Assembly (NCBI RefSeq): GCF_019801465.1
Contig: NZ_JAHVJA010000002.1
Location: 669,415-733,414 of the forward strand
DNA from: Leisingera daeponensis
GTDB taxonomy: Bacteria; Pseudomonadota; Alphaproteobacteria; Rhodobacterales; Rhodobacteraceae
Direction: 5' to 3'
DNA: 64,000 nucleotides
Numbering within the stretch: the first letter of the stretch is position 1; each line of letters starts with the position of its first letter. A program made the position numbers and the translations under genes. The notes below the pieces were generated by a model. It searched no databases. It had not been told where the DNA came from and was given only the letters and a program-made list of their open reading frames with translations. Shown piece by piece: positions 36,263 through 45,214 of the stretch.

Positions 36263-37204
36263 TTACCAGCCTCCCAGACCGTAGGGCTTCAGCAGGGCCT
36301 CAGCCAGAATAGCGCCGAAATGCAGGAACAGGTACAGCAGCGACAGTTTGAAAAAGCTGCGCTCGACCTTGAAGTTGTCCGCCTCGGAATCCTCTTCGTC
36401 GCGGCGGGTGATTTTCAAGGCGCCATGCAGGAACAAGGCATTCATCACCAGCGCCGCCGCCAGGTAGACCGGGCCGCCGATGCCGGAGAAGGCAGTGCCG
36501 ACGGCCAGAACGGCCAGCAGGACGGTGTAGGCCAGAATATGGATACGGGTAGAACGGCGGCCGTGGGTCACGGTCAGCATCGGCACCCCTGCGTCGTCGT
36601 AATCGGAGCGCATGAACAGTGCCAGCGCCCAGAAATGCGGCGGCGTCCACATGAACGTGAGCAGGAACATCAGCCACGGCTCCACCGACATGGTGCCGGT
36701 CGCAGCGATCCAGCCGATCACCGGCGGGAAGGCCCCGGCAGCGCCGCCGATCACGATGTTCTGCGGCGTCGCGCGCTTCAGCCACATGGTGTAGATCACT
36801 ACATAGAAGAAGATGGTGAAGGCCAGGAAGGCACCGGCAAAGACATTGGCCGCCAGGGCCAGCATGATCACCGACAGGCCGGACAGCGCCAGGCCCAGCG
36901 CCAGCGCCTCGCCCGGCTCAACCTTGCCGGCCGGGATCGGGCGCGATTTGGTGCGTTTCATCACCTTGTCGATGTCCGCATCCCACCACATGTTCAGCGC
37001 ACCGGAAGCGCCGCCGCCGATGGCGATGAACAGGATGGCGCAGAAGCCGACAACCGGATGCACGGATACAGGCGCGGCCAGCAGCCCCACAAGCGCGGTG
37101 AACACCACCAGTGACATGACACGGGGCTTCAGCAGGGCGAAATAATCGCCGAAGCTGGCCTCATCCTCATATCCCCTGCTTGCGTTGATGCTTGCGTCGC
37201 TCAT
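36263..37204 (-). CDS. ctaB: Protoheme IX farnesyltransferase (heme O synthase)
   Basis: It attaches a farnesyl group to heme b to give heme o, the precursor of heme a for the aa3 oxidase. The 313-residue UbiA-family membrane protein has about nine helices and the prenyl-diphosphate motif NMWWDADIDKVMKRT near residue 70, with YTMWLKRATPQNIVIGGAAG near 150. I start at the ATG giving MSDASINASRG, preceded by AGAGGA. A start 21 codons earlier (MEQKQ) also has a GGGAG site, but that site lies within a strong hairpin. Confidence 0.96.
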   Translation of the reverse strand: MSDASINASRGYEDEASFGDYFALLKPRVMSLVVFTALVGLLAAPVSVHPVVGFCAILFIAIGGGASGALNMWWDADIDKVMKRTKSRPIPAGKVEPGEALALGLALSGLSVIMLALAANVFAGAFLAFTIFFYVVIYTMWLKRATPQNIVIGGAAGAFPPVIGWIAATGTMSVEPWLMFLLTFMWTPPHFWALALFMRSDYDDAGVPMLTVTHGRRSTRIHILAYTVLLAVLAVGTAFSGIGGPVYLAAALVMNALFLHGALKITRRDEEDSEADNFKVERSFFKLSLLYLFLHFGAILAEALLKPYGLGGW

Positions 37205-37265
37205 CTTCGGTCCTCTGGCGGCAACAGGTGCGCATTGCTGCGCACCCCGGTCTTGTTTCTGTTCC

Positions 37266-37291
37266 ATATGGAGCTCCCTTGAGCTCCATAT
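37266..37291. repeat. 11-bp perfect inverted repeat between ctaC and ctaB
   Basis: ATATGGAGCTC and GAGCTCCATAT flank CCTT. The hairpin sits in the leader of ctaB, nine bases past the ctaC stop. It lacks a T run, so it looks more like an mRNA stability, processing or translation-control element than a terminator. It covers the ribosome site and ATG of the longer ctaB reading. Confidence 0.8.
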
Positions 37292-37300
37292 AGCCAGTTA

Positions 37301-38146
37301 TCAGTTGGAGGCGACCTGGTAGGCCTGCGGCAGCCCCGCGTATTCTTCCTTGGCGCCTTCCAGCCAGGCGTCATATTCTTCCTGGGTCACAACCTTGACG
37401 GTGATCGGCATGTAGGCGTGATCCTTGCCGCAAAGCTCGGAGCACTGGCCGAAGTAGATGCCTTCCTTGCCTTCGTCGACCTTGAACCACAGCTGCGCCA
37501 GACGGCCGGGGACCGCATCCTGCTTCACGCCGAAGGCCGGGATGGTCCAGGAATGGATCACGTCGGCTGCGGTCACGTTCATCACGACGGTTTTGCCCGA
37601 GGGAACGACGACGGCGGTGTCGGTGGCCAGCAGCCATTCATCTTCGGCATACCCGTTTGCAGCCAGCTGATCCTTGGGCAGCAGGAAGCTTTCGAACCCG
37701 AACTCGTGATCGCTGTACTCATAGCCCCAGTACCACTGGTAACCGGTCACTTTGATGTTGATGTCGCCTTCAGGGATTTCCTGCTGGGCAAACAGCTGCG
37801 GCAGCGAGAAAGAACCGATGAACACGAGCACCAGGATCGGAATGACAGTCCAGGCGATCTCGATCGGGGTATGGTGGGTGAACTTGGCCGGGGTCGGGTT
37901 GGCCCGCTTGTTGAAGCGCAGGATCGCGTACAGCAGGAGACCAGCGACGAACACGCAGATCACGGTGATAATTACCAGAATCATGAAGTCGAGTTTCTGG
38001 ATGCCGTCCATCAGCGATGTTGCTGCCGGCTGGAAGTTCAGCGCGCCGTCAACCGGCTTGCCAATGGTTTTCAGGCCTTCTTGCGCCATTGCTGGAAGGC
38101 TCGAAAGGCCGGCGAAAAGGCCCGAAAGCATCAAAGCGTTTTTCAT
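37301..38146 (-). CDS. ctaC: Cytochrome c oxidase subunit II
   Basis: This 281-residue subunit takes electrons from cytochrome c through the binuclear CuA centre. It has a signal peptide (MKNALMLSGLFAGLSSLPAMAQ), two membrane helices (about 45-70 and 85-110) and a periplasmic cupredoxin domain. The latter carries the aromatic patch YQWYWGYEY near residue 140 and the CuA ligands in FGQCSELCGKDHAYMP near 235. I use the ATG that opens the signal peptide and reject 47 upstream codons. It is the first gene of the operon. An FNR-type box lies about 160 bases upstream. Confidence 0.97.
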   Translation of the reverse strand: MKNALMLSGLFAGLSSLPAMAQEGLKTIGKPVDGALNFQPAATSLMDGIQKLDFMILVIITVICVFVAGLLLYAILRFNKRANPTPAKFTHHTPIEIAWTVIPILVLVFIGSFSLPQLFAQQEIPEGDINIKVTGYQWYWGYEYSDHEFGFESFLLPKDQLAANGYAEDEWLLATDTAVVVPSGKTVVMNVTAADVIHSWTIPAFGVKQDAVPGRLAQLWFKVDEGKEGIYFGQCSELCGKDHAYMPITVKVVTQEEYDAWLEGAKEEYAGLPQAYQVASN

Positions 38147-38340
38147 GTTCTGTCCTGATCGGTTGATCGCATTGTTCCTGCGGCAGCACGAATGCGGGGA
38201 ATCATTGATTCCACAAAACGCACCTGCCCCGTTGTCTTTGATGCCGCTTAAAATCATATTCGGGCGTACAGATAAAGAGGCAGCCAAGCGTCAAACCGTC
38301 GCTTTCTTGATTTAGATCAAAAAAACCCGAGGACCGTGCC
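38147..38340. promoter_or_regulatory. Divergent ctaC / tldD promoter region
   Basis: This 194-base AT-richer region separates the two divergent starts. It contains a perfect FNR-type dyad near tldD. The long ctaC leader leaves room for a promoter with upstream control. Exact start sites cannot be placed. Confidence 0.6.
38307..38320. promoter_or_regulatory. FNR/FnrL-type binding site (TTGAT-N4-ATCAA)
   Basis: The sequence TTGATTTAGATCAA matches the FNR consensus TTGAT-N4-ATCAA at all ten defined positions. Its centre is about 27 bases before the tldD ATG and about 168 before the ctaC ATG. In Rhodobacter and relatives FnrL controls oxidases and heme genes in response to oxygen. Which gene is the target, and whether it is activated or repressed, is inference. 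Confidence 0.75.
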
Positions 38341-39762
38341 ATGGAAAACCCAGCCTTCCGTCCCTTTGAAACCGCGCTTCCGGAGGATGAGGCGCTGGCC
38401 GCCCTGCGCGATGCGCTGAACGGTGCGGAGGATGGAGAGATTTTTGCCGAGCGCCGTAAGTCCGAGGCGCTGTCCTTTGATGACGGGCGGCTGCGCAGCG
38501 CCAGCTATGACGCCTCCGAAGGCTTCGGCCTGCGGGCGGTGAACGGCGATGTGGCGGGCTATGCCCATTCCACCGATGTCTCCATCGCCTCGCTGCAACG
38601 CGCGGCGGAGACCGCCAAGCTGGCGGTTGGCGAAGGCGGCGGCACCTATGCGGAGGCGCCGCAGGCCACCAATAGAAAACTTTACACCGACGCCGACCCG
38701 ATCAGCGCCATGCCCTTCCCTGTCAAGGTGGAGACGCTGCGCGAGATCGACGACTACGCCCGCAATCTCGACAAACGGGTGGTGCAGGTGTCCGCATCGC
38801 TGGCGGCGTCCCTGCAGGAAGTGGAGATCCTGCGCGCTGACGGGGTGCGGGTGCGCGATGTCCGTCCGATGGCGCGCCTGAACGTGTCAGTGATCGTCGA
38901 AAAGGACGGCCGCCGGGAAAGCGGCTCGGCCGGCGGCGGCGGCCGGCTGGGCCTAGACGGGCTGGTCGACCCAAAACATTGGCAGGCCCAGGTGCAGGAA
39001 GCGCTGCGCATCGCTTTGGTCAATCTGGATGCAGTCCCCGCCCCGGCCGGCGAGATGGACGTGGTGCTTGGCCCCGGCTGGCCCGGGATCCTGCTGCACG
39101 AGGCGATCGGCCACGGGCTGGAGGGCGACTTCAACCGCAAAGGCTCCTCTGCCTTTGCCGGGCTGATGGGCCAGCAGATTGCGGCCAAGGGCGTGACCGT
39201 GCTGGACGACGGCACCATCCCGGACCGGCGCGGCTCGATCACCGTGGACGACGAGGGAACGCCAAGCCAGAAGACAACGCTGATCGAGGATGGCGTTCTA
39301 GTCGGCTTCATGCAGGACCGTCAGAACGCGCGGCTGATGGGCGTTTCCCCCACCGGAAACGGCCGGCGGCAGAGCTATGCCCACGCGCCGATGCCGCGGA
39401 TGACCAACACCTACATGCTGGGCGGCGGAGCCGAACCCGGCGATCTGGTGGCGCAGATCAAGGATGGTATCTGGGCGGTCGGCTTCGGCGGCGGCCAAGT
39501 GGACATCACCAATGGCAAGTTCGTGTTTTCCTGCACCGAAGCCTACAGGGTCAAGGACGGCAAGATCGGCGCGCCGGTCAAAGGCGCGACCCTGATCGGC
39601 GACGGCGCCACGGCGCTCAAGCAGATTCGCGGCCTTGGCAACGACATGGCCCTGGATCCGGGCATGGGCAACTGCGGCAAGGCCGGGCAATGGGTGCCCG
39701 TAGGCGTCGGCCAGCCCTCGGTGCTGATGGGAGGTCTGACGGTGGGCGGTTCAGCCGCGTAA
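38341..39762 (+). CDS. tldD: Metalloprotease TldD
   Basis: TldD forms the TldD-TldE zinc protease that degrades unfolded peptides and matures some modified peptides such as microcins. The 473-residue protein has the zinc motif HEAIGHGLEGD near residue 260, with the distal Cys-containing FSCTEAYRVKDGK near 395 and GSAGGGGR near 200. The partner gene tldE (pmbA) is not in this window. It diverges from ctaC. Confidence 0.96.
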   Translation: MENPAFRPFETALPEDEALAALRDALNGAEDGEIFAERRKSEALSFDDGRLRSASYDASEGFGLRAVNGDVAGYAHSTDVSIASLQRAAETAKLAVGEGGGTYAEAPQATNRKLYTDADPISAMPFPVKVETLREIDDYARNLDKRVVQVSASLAASLQEVEILRADGVRVRDVRPMARLNVSVIVEKDGRRESGSAGGGGRLGLDGLVDPKHWQAQVQEALRIALVNLDAVPAPAGEMDVVLGPGWPGILLHEAIGHGLEGDFNRKGSSAFAGLMGQQIAAKGVTVLDDGTIPDRRGSITVDDEGTPSQKTTLIEDGVLVGFMQDRQNARLMGVSPTGNGRRQSYAHAPMPRMTNTYMLGGGAEPGDLVAQIKDGIWAVGFGGGQVDITNGKFVFSCTEAYRVKDGKIGAPVKGATLIGDGATALKQIRGLGNDMALDPGMGNCGKAGQWVPVGVGQPSVLMGGLTVGGSAA

Positions 39763-39788
39763 ATTCGCAGCAAAACCGTGTGCCGGCC

Positions 39789-39819
39789 GTAAAATCCGGA
39801 GCTCTTTTCCGGATTTTAC
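39789..39819 (+). terminator. Terminator after tldD
   Basis: An 11-bp stem (GTAAAATCCGG / CCGGATTTTAC) lies about 27 bases past the stop. The right arm itself supplies TTTT, and the left arm supplies the same on the other strand, so it could work in both directions. Confidence 0.7.
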
Positions 39820-39989
39820 CCTCTCACCGGCGCCGTTTGAACTGCACAACCCCAGATTGATTTCGGTTTTTCCAATTATTCCGGCAACTTAGGAAAATTT
39901 TCGCGGCTTTGCCAAAAACCCGCCCTTCGTTCACCACCTGTTAACCCCCTCAAGGTTAATTCTGGTCCTGCAAACAGGCGGAGCTGCGG
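39820..39989. other. AT-rich intergenic region upstream of dprA
   Basis: About 170 bases with clearly more A/T than the flanking genes, probably the dprA promoter region. No gene or strong hairpin is seen. Confidence 0.5.
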
Positions 39990-41171
39990 ATGACCGAAGA
40001 AGCACATTCTTCCACTCACCCCCCACTCCCACCCACCACGGAAGATAACCGGTATTCCTGGCTTCGCCTTTTGCGCTCCAAACGGGTTGGCCCGGTGACA
40101 TTTCACCGGCTGCTCGCGGAATACGGTTCAGCGCAGAACGCGCTGGATGCGTTGCCCGAAGTGGCACGCTCCGCAGGCATCAAAGGGTATGAAACATGCC
40201 CCGCCAAGGCGGTGGACGACGAAATCAAGACCGCAAAGGCCGCCAAAGCGCGGCTTTTGTGCTTTTCGGACACGGATTATCCCGAACTGCTCAGAGGCCT
40301 GAAGGACGCGCCGCCCCTATTATGGGCCATCGGAGACCTCTCTGTACTGGAGCGTCCAATGATTTCCATGGTTGGCGCGCGAAATGCTTCCTCATTGGGG
40401 CTGCGCATGGCCCGGTCACTCGCCCGCGGCCTGGGGGACGCCGGATTTACTGTTGTGTCAGGTATGGCCCGGGGCATCGATTCCGCGGCACATCAGGCGG
40501 CGCTGGAAACCGGCACCATCGCGGTGCTGGCAGGCGGTGCCGATGTCATCTATCCGGCTGACAACGCCCGCTTGGCTGGGCAAATCAGTGAATCCGGGCT
40601 GCGGTTATCAGAACGGCCGATGGGATTAACGCCCCAGGCGCGCGACTTCCCCAAGCGCAACCGGATCATCGCCGCAATGTCCCGTGCCGTCGTGGTGGTG
40701 GAAGCGGCGGCCAAGTCCGGCAGCCTGATCACCGCGCGCGATGCGCTGGATTACGGGCGCGAGGTGCTGGCGGTCCCGGGCCACCCGTTCGACGCCCGCA
40801 GCTCCGGCTGCAACTGGCTGATCCGGGACGGCGCGATCCTCGTTCGCGATGCCGCTGATGTACTGGAGGCGCTGCCGCCGCCGGAACAGGACCGCCCACC
40901 GGCGGCAGACCCGCAAGACCTGCGGCAGGCCTTGGCCGCACTGCCGCCCCCGCCGCCGCAACGGCGCAGCCTGGCGGACACCCACGCTTTGCATCAGCAG
41001 ATCCTCGGCAGGCTCGGCCCCTCCCCGACTTCCGAGGCACAGCTGATCCGCGATCTGTCCCTGCCCCCGCAGCAAATCGCGCCGGCGCTGACCGATCTGG
41101 AACTTGAAGGGGCCATCCGCCGTCAGCCGGGCGGGATGCTCTCCAAGACCTTTCCCGGCGACGAAGACTGA
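39990..41171 (+). CDS. dprA: DNA-processing protein DprA
   Basis: DprA binds incoming single-stranded DNA and loads RecA during natural transformation. The 393-residue protein has an N-terminal helical region (about 25-75, LRSKRVGPVTFHRLL) and the Rossmann-like DprA core (about 90-300). The core carries SMVGARNASSLGLRMARSLA, VVSGMARGIDSAAHQAAL and PKRNRIIAAMSRAVVVVEA. A C-terminal winged-helix domain covers about 335-385. It precedes topA on the same strand, a common arrangement. Other competence genes are not in the window. Confidence 0.95.
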   Translation: MTEEAHSSTHPPLPPTTEDNRYSWLRLLRSKRVGPVTFHRLLAEYGSAQNALDALPEVARSAGIKGYETCPAKAVDDEIKTAKAAKARLLCFSDTDYPELLRGLKDAPPLLWAIGDLSVLERPMISMVGARNASSLGLRMARSLARGLGDAGFTVVSGMARGIDSAAHQAALETGTIAVLAGGADVIYPADNARLAGQISESGLRLSERPMGLTPQARDFPKRNRIIAAMSRAVVVVEAAAKSGSLITARDALDYGREVLAVPGHPFDARSSGCNWLIRDGAILVRDAADVLEALPPPEQDRPPAADPQDLRQALAALPPPPPQRRSLADTHALHQQILGRLGPSPTSEAQLIRDLSLPPQQIAPALTDLELEGAIRRQPGGMLSKTFPGDED

Positions 41172-41360
41172 CGCTGTTTCCAGCCACCGTGCCGGGGAAC
41201 CGAACCAGTGCCCGACGCTCCCCTGCATCTGCGCTGCTGGCCTGAACGCGGCCCGGTTCCGCCTCTGTTCATTGCACCCGGATTGACATTCTCCCCTTGC
41301 GCCCCACATGCTGCCCCGCCATAGAACCTGCCAAAGCGGTCCGAAGAGGTATCAGAATTT

Positions 41361-44003
41361 ATGCCAGTCGTTGTTGTCGAATCCCCGGCCAAAGCAAAAA
41401 CAATCAATAAATATCTTGGCTCCGACTATACGGTTCTGGCGTCTTACGGGCATGTGCGCGACCTGCCGGCGAAGGACGGATCAGTCGACACAGACAATGA
41501 TTTCGGCATGACCTGGGAGGTCGCCAATGATTCCCGCAAGCATGTGAAGGCCATTGCCGACGCACTGAAAGACGACAATGCGCTGATTCTCGCCACCGAC
41601 CCCGACCGCGAGGGAGAGGCGATCAGCTGGCACCTGCAGGAAGCGCTGACCAAGCGGCGCTCGATCAAGAAGGACACCGCCGTAAGCCGGGTGACCTTCA
41701 ACGCGATCACCAAGGAAGCGGTGACCGAGGCGATGCGGAACCCGCGCCAGGTCGACATGCCGCTGGTGGAGGCCTACCTGGCCCGCCGCGCGCTGGACTA
41801 CCTGGTGGGCTTCAACCTGTCGCCGGTGCTGTGGCGCAAACTGCCGGGCGCGCGCTCGGCGGGCCGTGTGCAATCCGTTTGCCTGCGCCTGATCGTTGAG
41901 CGCGAGATGGAGATCGAGGCCTTCAATGCGCAGGAATACTGGTCCGTGCGCGCCCATCTGGCCACCCCCCGCGGCCAGGAGTTCGAGGCGCGCCTGACCG
42001 TAATGGGCGGCGACAAGCTCGACAAATACAGCCTGAAAAATTCCACCTCTGCTGAAATGGCGGTGCAGGCCGTGGCCTCGCGCAAGCTGTCGGTGCTGTC
42101 GGTCGAGGCCAAGCCCGCGGCCCGCAACCCCTCTGCCCCCTTCATGACCTCGACCCTGCAGCAGGAAGCCAGCCGCAAGTTCGGCATGGGCGCCCGCCAG
42201 ACCATGAACGCGGCCCAGCGCCTGTATGAGGCCGGCCTCATCACCTATATGCGGACCGACGGCATCGACATGGCGCCGGAAGCCGTACAGGAAGCGCGCG
42301 CCGAGATCGAAAAACGCTATGGCGGTGAATATGTCCCTTCCTCGCCGCGGATTTACAAGAACAAGGCCAAGAACGCCCAGGAAGCCCACGAGTGCATCCG
42401 GCCCACCGACATGAGCCGCGATGCCCACAGCCTGAAGGTGTCGGACGACGACCAGCGCAAGCTCTATGACCTGATCTGGAAACGGACCCTGTCCTGCCAG
42501 ATGGAGGGCGCCCGGCTGGAGCGCACCACCGTCGACATTGGCTCCAGCGACCAGCAGGTTGTGCTGCGCGCCACCGGCCAGGTGGTGCTGTTTGACGGCT
42601 TCATGCGCGTTTACGAGGAAGGCCGCGACGACGTGGCGGACGAGGATGACAAGCGCCTGCCCCAGATCATGCAGGGCGAGGCACTGAAGTTCGCATCTTC
42701 GCTTGCGGCGCAGGCAGAGAAGGCAGGCAAGGACGCCTCTGTTCTGTCCGGAGATGGCGCCGTGCTGGCGCTGCAGCACCACACCCAGCCGCCGCCGCGC
42801 TATACCGAGGCGACCCTGGTCAAGCGGATGGAAGAACTGGGTATCGGCCGCCCCTCGACCTATGCGTCCGTGATCACCACGATCCAGGACCGCGAATACG
42901 TACGCAAGGAAAAGAACCGCCTGTTCCCCGAAGACAAGGGCCGGATCGTCACCATCTTCCTGCTGAATTTCTTCCGCAAGTATGTGGGCTATGAGTTCAC
43001 TGCTGAGCTGGAAGAAGAGCTGGATGATGTGAGCGCCGGCGCGCGTGACTACAAAGATCTGCTGGGGCGCTTCTGGCGCGATTTCTCCGCCGCCATTGCC
43101 GAGACGTCCGAATTGCGCATCACCGAAGTGCTGGACGTTCTGGACGATGCCCTTGCTCCGCAGCTTTACCCCCCGCGCGAGGATGGCACCGATCCGCGCA
43201 CTTGCCCCAAATGCGGGGCAGGGCAGCTGCACCTCAAGACTTCGCGCACCGGCGGTTTTGTCGGCTGCGGCAACTATCCGGAATGCAACTACACCCGCCC
43301 CATCTCTGGTGAAGGCGCCGAGGGCTACGAGCGCATCCTGGGCGAGGACAGCGGCGATGAAATCCACCTGAAGTCCGGCCGCTTCGGGCCTTACGTCCAG
43401 CGCGGCGAAGCAACCCCCGAGAACAAGAAACCGCCGCGGTCTTCGTTGCCCAAGCAGGGCAAGGACTTCCTGCCAGGCTGGGGCCCAAATGAGATCACCC
43501 TGGAACAAGCGCTGACCCTGCTGACCCTGCCGCGCGAGATCGGCCAGCACCCGGACGGCGGCGCCATCCAGTCCAACCTGGGCCGCTTCGGGCCGTACAT
43601 TGCGCATCAGCTGCCGGATGAGGAAAAGCCAGTCTATGTTAATCTCAAAGAAACCTTGGACGTCTTTGAGATCGGCATGAACCGCGCCGTTGAGATGCTG
43701 GCAGAGAAACGCGCCAACCCGGGCCGCCGCGGCAGCCGGGCCGCAGCCAAGCCGCTGAAGGAACTTGGTGAACACCCCGAAAGCGGCGGCGCCATCAACA
43801 TCATGGACGGGCGGTACGGGCCTTACGTCAAATGGGAAAAGGTGAACGCCACCCTGCCCAAGGACGTCGAGCCCAAGGACGTGACCATGGAGATGGCGGT
43901 GCAGCTTATTGCCGAGAAATCGTCGAAGGGCGGCAAGAAAAAGGCGACGGCGAAGAAGCCTGCAGCCAAGAAGAAACCTGCCGCAAAGAAAGCCTCGACC
44001 TAA
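41361..44003 (+). CDS. topA: DNA topoisomerase I
   Basis: This type IA enzyme relaxes negative supercoils. The 880-residue protein opens with the TOPRIM motif VVVVESPAKAKTINKYLG and the acidic DPDREGEAISWHL near residue 75. The active-site tyrosine is in LITYMRTDGIDM near 295. A single four-cysteine zinc finger (CPKCGAG and CGNYPEC) lies near 615. Three later repeats contain SGRFGPYVQ, LGRFGPYIA and DGRYGPYVK. The last 25 residues are Lys/Ala-rich, a DNA-binding tail. Its stop overlaps the convergent tetR-type stop by four bases. Confidence 0.98.
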   Translation: MPVVVVESPAKAKTINKYLGSDYTVLASYGHVRDLPAKDGSVDTDNDFGMTWEVANDSRKHVKAIADALKDDNALILATDPDREGEAISWHLQEALTKRRSIKKDTAVSRVTFNAITKEAVTEAMRNPRQVDMPLVEAYLARRALDYLVGFNLSPVLWRKLPGARSAGRVQSVCLRLIVEREMEIEAFNAQEYWSVRAHLATPRGQEFEARLTVMGGDKLDKYSLKNSTSAEMAVQAVASRKLSVLSVEAKPAARNPSAPFMTSTLQQEASRKFGMGARQTMNAAQRLYEAGLITYMRTDGIDMAPEAVQEARAEIEKRYGGEYVPSSPRIYKNKAKNAQEAHECIRPTDMSRDAHSLKVSDDDQRKLYDLIWKRTLSCQMEGARLERTTVDIGSSDQQVVLRATGQVVLFDGFMRVYEEGRDDVADEDDKRLPQIMQGEALKFASSLAAQAEKAGKDASVLSGDGAVLALQHHTQPPPRYTEATLVKRMEELGIGRPSTYASVITTIQDREYVRKEKNRLFPEDKGRIVTIFLLNFFRKYVGYEFTAELEEELDDVSAGARDYKDLLGRFWRDFSAAIAETSELRITEVLDVLDDALAPQLYPPREDGTDPRTCPKCGAGQLHLKTSRTGGFVGCGNYPECNYTRPISGEGAEGYERILGEDSGDEIHLKSGRFGPYVQRGEATPENKKPPRSSLPKQGKDFLPGWGPNEITLEQALTLLTLPREIGQHPDGGAIQSNLGRFGPYIAHQLPDEEKPVYVNLKETLDVFEIGMNRAVEMLAEKRANPGRRGSRAAAKPLKELGEHPESGGAINIMDGRYGPYVKWEKVNATLPKDVEPKDVTMEMAVQLIAEKSSKGGKKKATAKKPAAKKKPAAKKAST

Positions 44004-44587
44004 GTCTCCGGTTCGATGGCGGCGCGCATCAGTGCCGCCATCGCCGCCTCGTAGGGCGCGGTCTCGGCGCCTTCGGAAATGGCAAGCGCCGCCCTGTCGA
44101 AGGCGGCCGACATCACCGCCGCCAGCGCATCAAGCTCACCTTCGTCCAAGCCCGTTCCGGCAGCCGCCAGCCCCGCGCGCAGCGCACTGCGCCCCCCGCC
44201 GGCATCAATTTCATCCATCGCAGCGGCTCCAAGCACGGCAGGCCCGTCCACCAGAAGAATGCGGGCGCGGCCCGGCACCGCCATTGCGGCAAAGAAGGCC
44301 CGGCTGCCCGCCTTCAGCCCCGCCCCGCCAGGCGCCTTGGCCGCAGCTTCGATTGCCTTGGTGACCGCTTGGGCTTCGGCTTCGGCAACCGCGCGGAACA
44401 GCGCTTCCTTGCCATCGAAGTGATGGTAGAGCGCGCCGCGTGTGACCTCCGCGGCCTTGACGATTTCCGGCGTCGATGTCTCAGCGTAGCCTTTTTCCGA
44501 AAACAGAGCACGAGCAGCGGCGATCAGCCGTTCACGCATTGCAGCCCGGCGCGCACTGTTCGGAACGGGGGCATTTCTCTCTTGCAT
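44000..44587 (-). CDS. TetR family transcriptional repressor
   Basis: This 195-residue protein has a TetR N-terminal helix-turn-helix (about residues 17-65: [20 protein letters not shown], then [20 protein letters not shown]) and a ligand-binding C-terminal domain. I start at the ATG giving [10 protein letters not shown] perfect palindromic operator and a near-perfect one lie just upstream, the latter abutting the start codon, so it surely autoregulates. The divergent VOC-family gene is its likely target. The 3' end overlaps topA by four bases. Confidence 0.93.
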   Translation of the reverse strand: MQERNAPVPNSARRAAMRERLIAAARALFSEKGYAETSTPEIVKAAEVTRGALYHHFDGKEALFRAVAEAEAQAVTKAIEAAAKAPGGAGLKAGSRAFFAAMAVPGRARILLVDGPAVLGAAAMDEIDAGGGRSALRAGLAAAGTGLDEGELDALAAVMSAAFDRAALAISEGAETAPYEAAMAALMRAAIEPET

Positions 44588-44604
44588 ACATGCAGCCTGT
44601 ATGT
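44588..44604. promoter_or_regulatory. TetR-type operator, copy 1 (one mismatch)
   Basis: ACATGCAG-C-CTGTATGT, a 17-base dyad with one mismatched pair, directly abuts the start codon of the TetR gene. It shares its half-site with copy 2, and the centres are 29 bases apart (about three helical turns). Confidence 0.8.
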
Positions 44605-44616
44605 TTACCTCTTCAT

Positions 44617-44633
44617 ACATACAGACTGTATGT
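44617..44633. promoter_or_regulatory. TetR-type operator, copy 2 (perfect dyad)
   Basis: ACATACAG-A-CTGTATGT is a perfect 8-bp inverted repeat about one central base, 19 bases before the VOC gene start. Placement between divergent starts suggests repression of both genes. Confidence 0.85.
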
Positions 44634-44652
44634 TTTTCAAATGAGGTGCAAG

Positions 44653-45078
44653 ATGAAAGTGACTCAATACTACCCGGTGCTGCAAACGAACGACGTCTCA
44701 GGCACCGCCGCGTTCTACCAAACCCACTTTGGCTTCCAGCCGGCATTCGAGGCAGACTGGTACGTGCATCTGCAGTCCCGCACAGACCCGGCCGTGAACC
44801 TGGCCATACTGGATGGCACGCACCCCACGATTCCCGATGCCGGGCGCGGCAATAGCGCCGGTGTCATCCTGAACTTCGAGGTGGAGGATGCCGCGGCCGA
44901 ATACACCCGGCTGACCAGCGCAGGCCTGCCGGTTCTGAAGCCGCTCACCGACGAAGACTTCGGGCAGCGCCACTTCATCACGGCGGACCCGAACGGTGTG
45001 CTGATCGACGTAATCACCCCGATCCCGCCCAGCGCAGCGTTCGCCGCCCAATACGCCGAAGACGCCCTGCCCGGCTAA
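44653..45078 (+). CDS. VOC family (glyoxalase/bleomycin-resistance-like) protein
   Basis: This 141-residue protein has the paired beta-alpha-beta-beta-beta units of the vicinal-oxygen-chelate fold: [20 protein letters not shown] at the start, [17 protein letters not shown] near residue 75 and a C-terminal [15 protein letters not shown] near 112. Members include glyoxalase I, dioxygenases and drug-binding proteins. Control by an adjacent TetR repressor with two operators suggests a detoxification or resistance role, but the ligand is unknown. The ATG used has GAGG ten bases upstream; an in-frame ATG four codons earlier is possible. Confidence 0.9.
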   Translation: MKVTQYYPVLQTNDVSGTAAFYQTHFGFQPAFEADWYVHLQSRTDPAVNLAILDGTHPTIPDAGRGNSAGVILNFEVEDAAAEYTRLTSAGLPVLKPLTDEDFGQRHFITADPNGVLIDVITPIPPSAAFAAQYAEDALPG

Positions 45079-45214
45079 GCCCCGGTTCTGGCGGGCCGCC
45101 GTCCCAGGCGGACCGCCCTCCGTTCCGTAGAAATACGCAGCCCTCTCCGTATTCATTGACTCTGGCCCGGCTGAGCGCCAGAAATCGCTGCAACCGGCAT
45201 AATGGGAGAACTCC

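Noticed and set aside
41481..43775. A 764-codon minus-strand open frame opposite topA
   Set aside because: It is fully antisense to topA, which has all its motifs. Composition is typical of a shadow frame.
45079..45214. A possible regulatory RNA between the VOC gene and the CoA transferase genes
   Set aside because: No stable, distinctive structure or terminator is visible in this short stretch.
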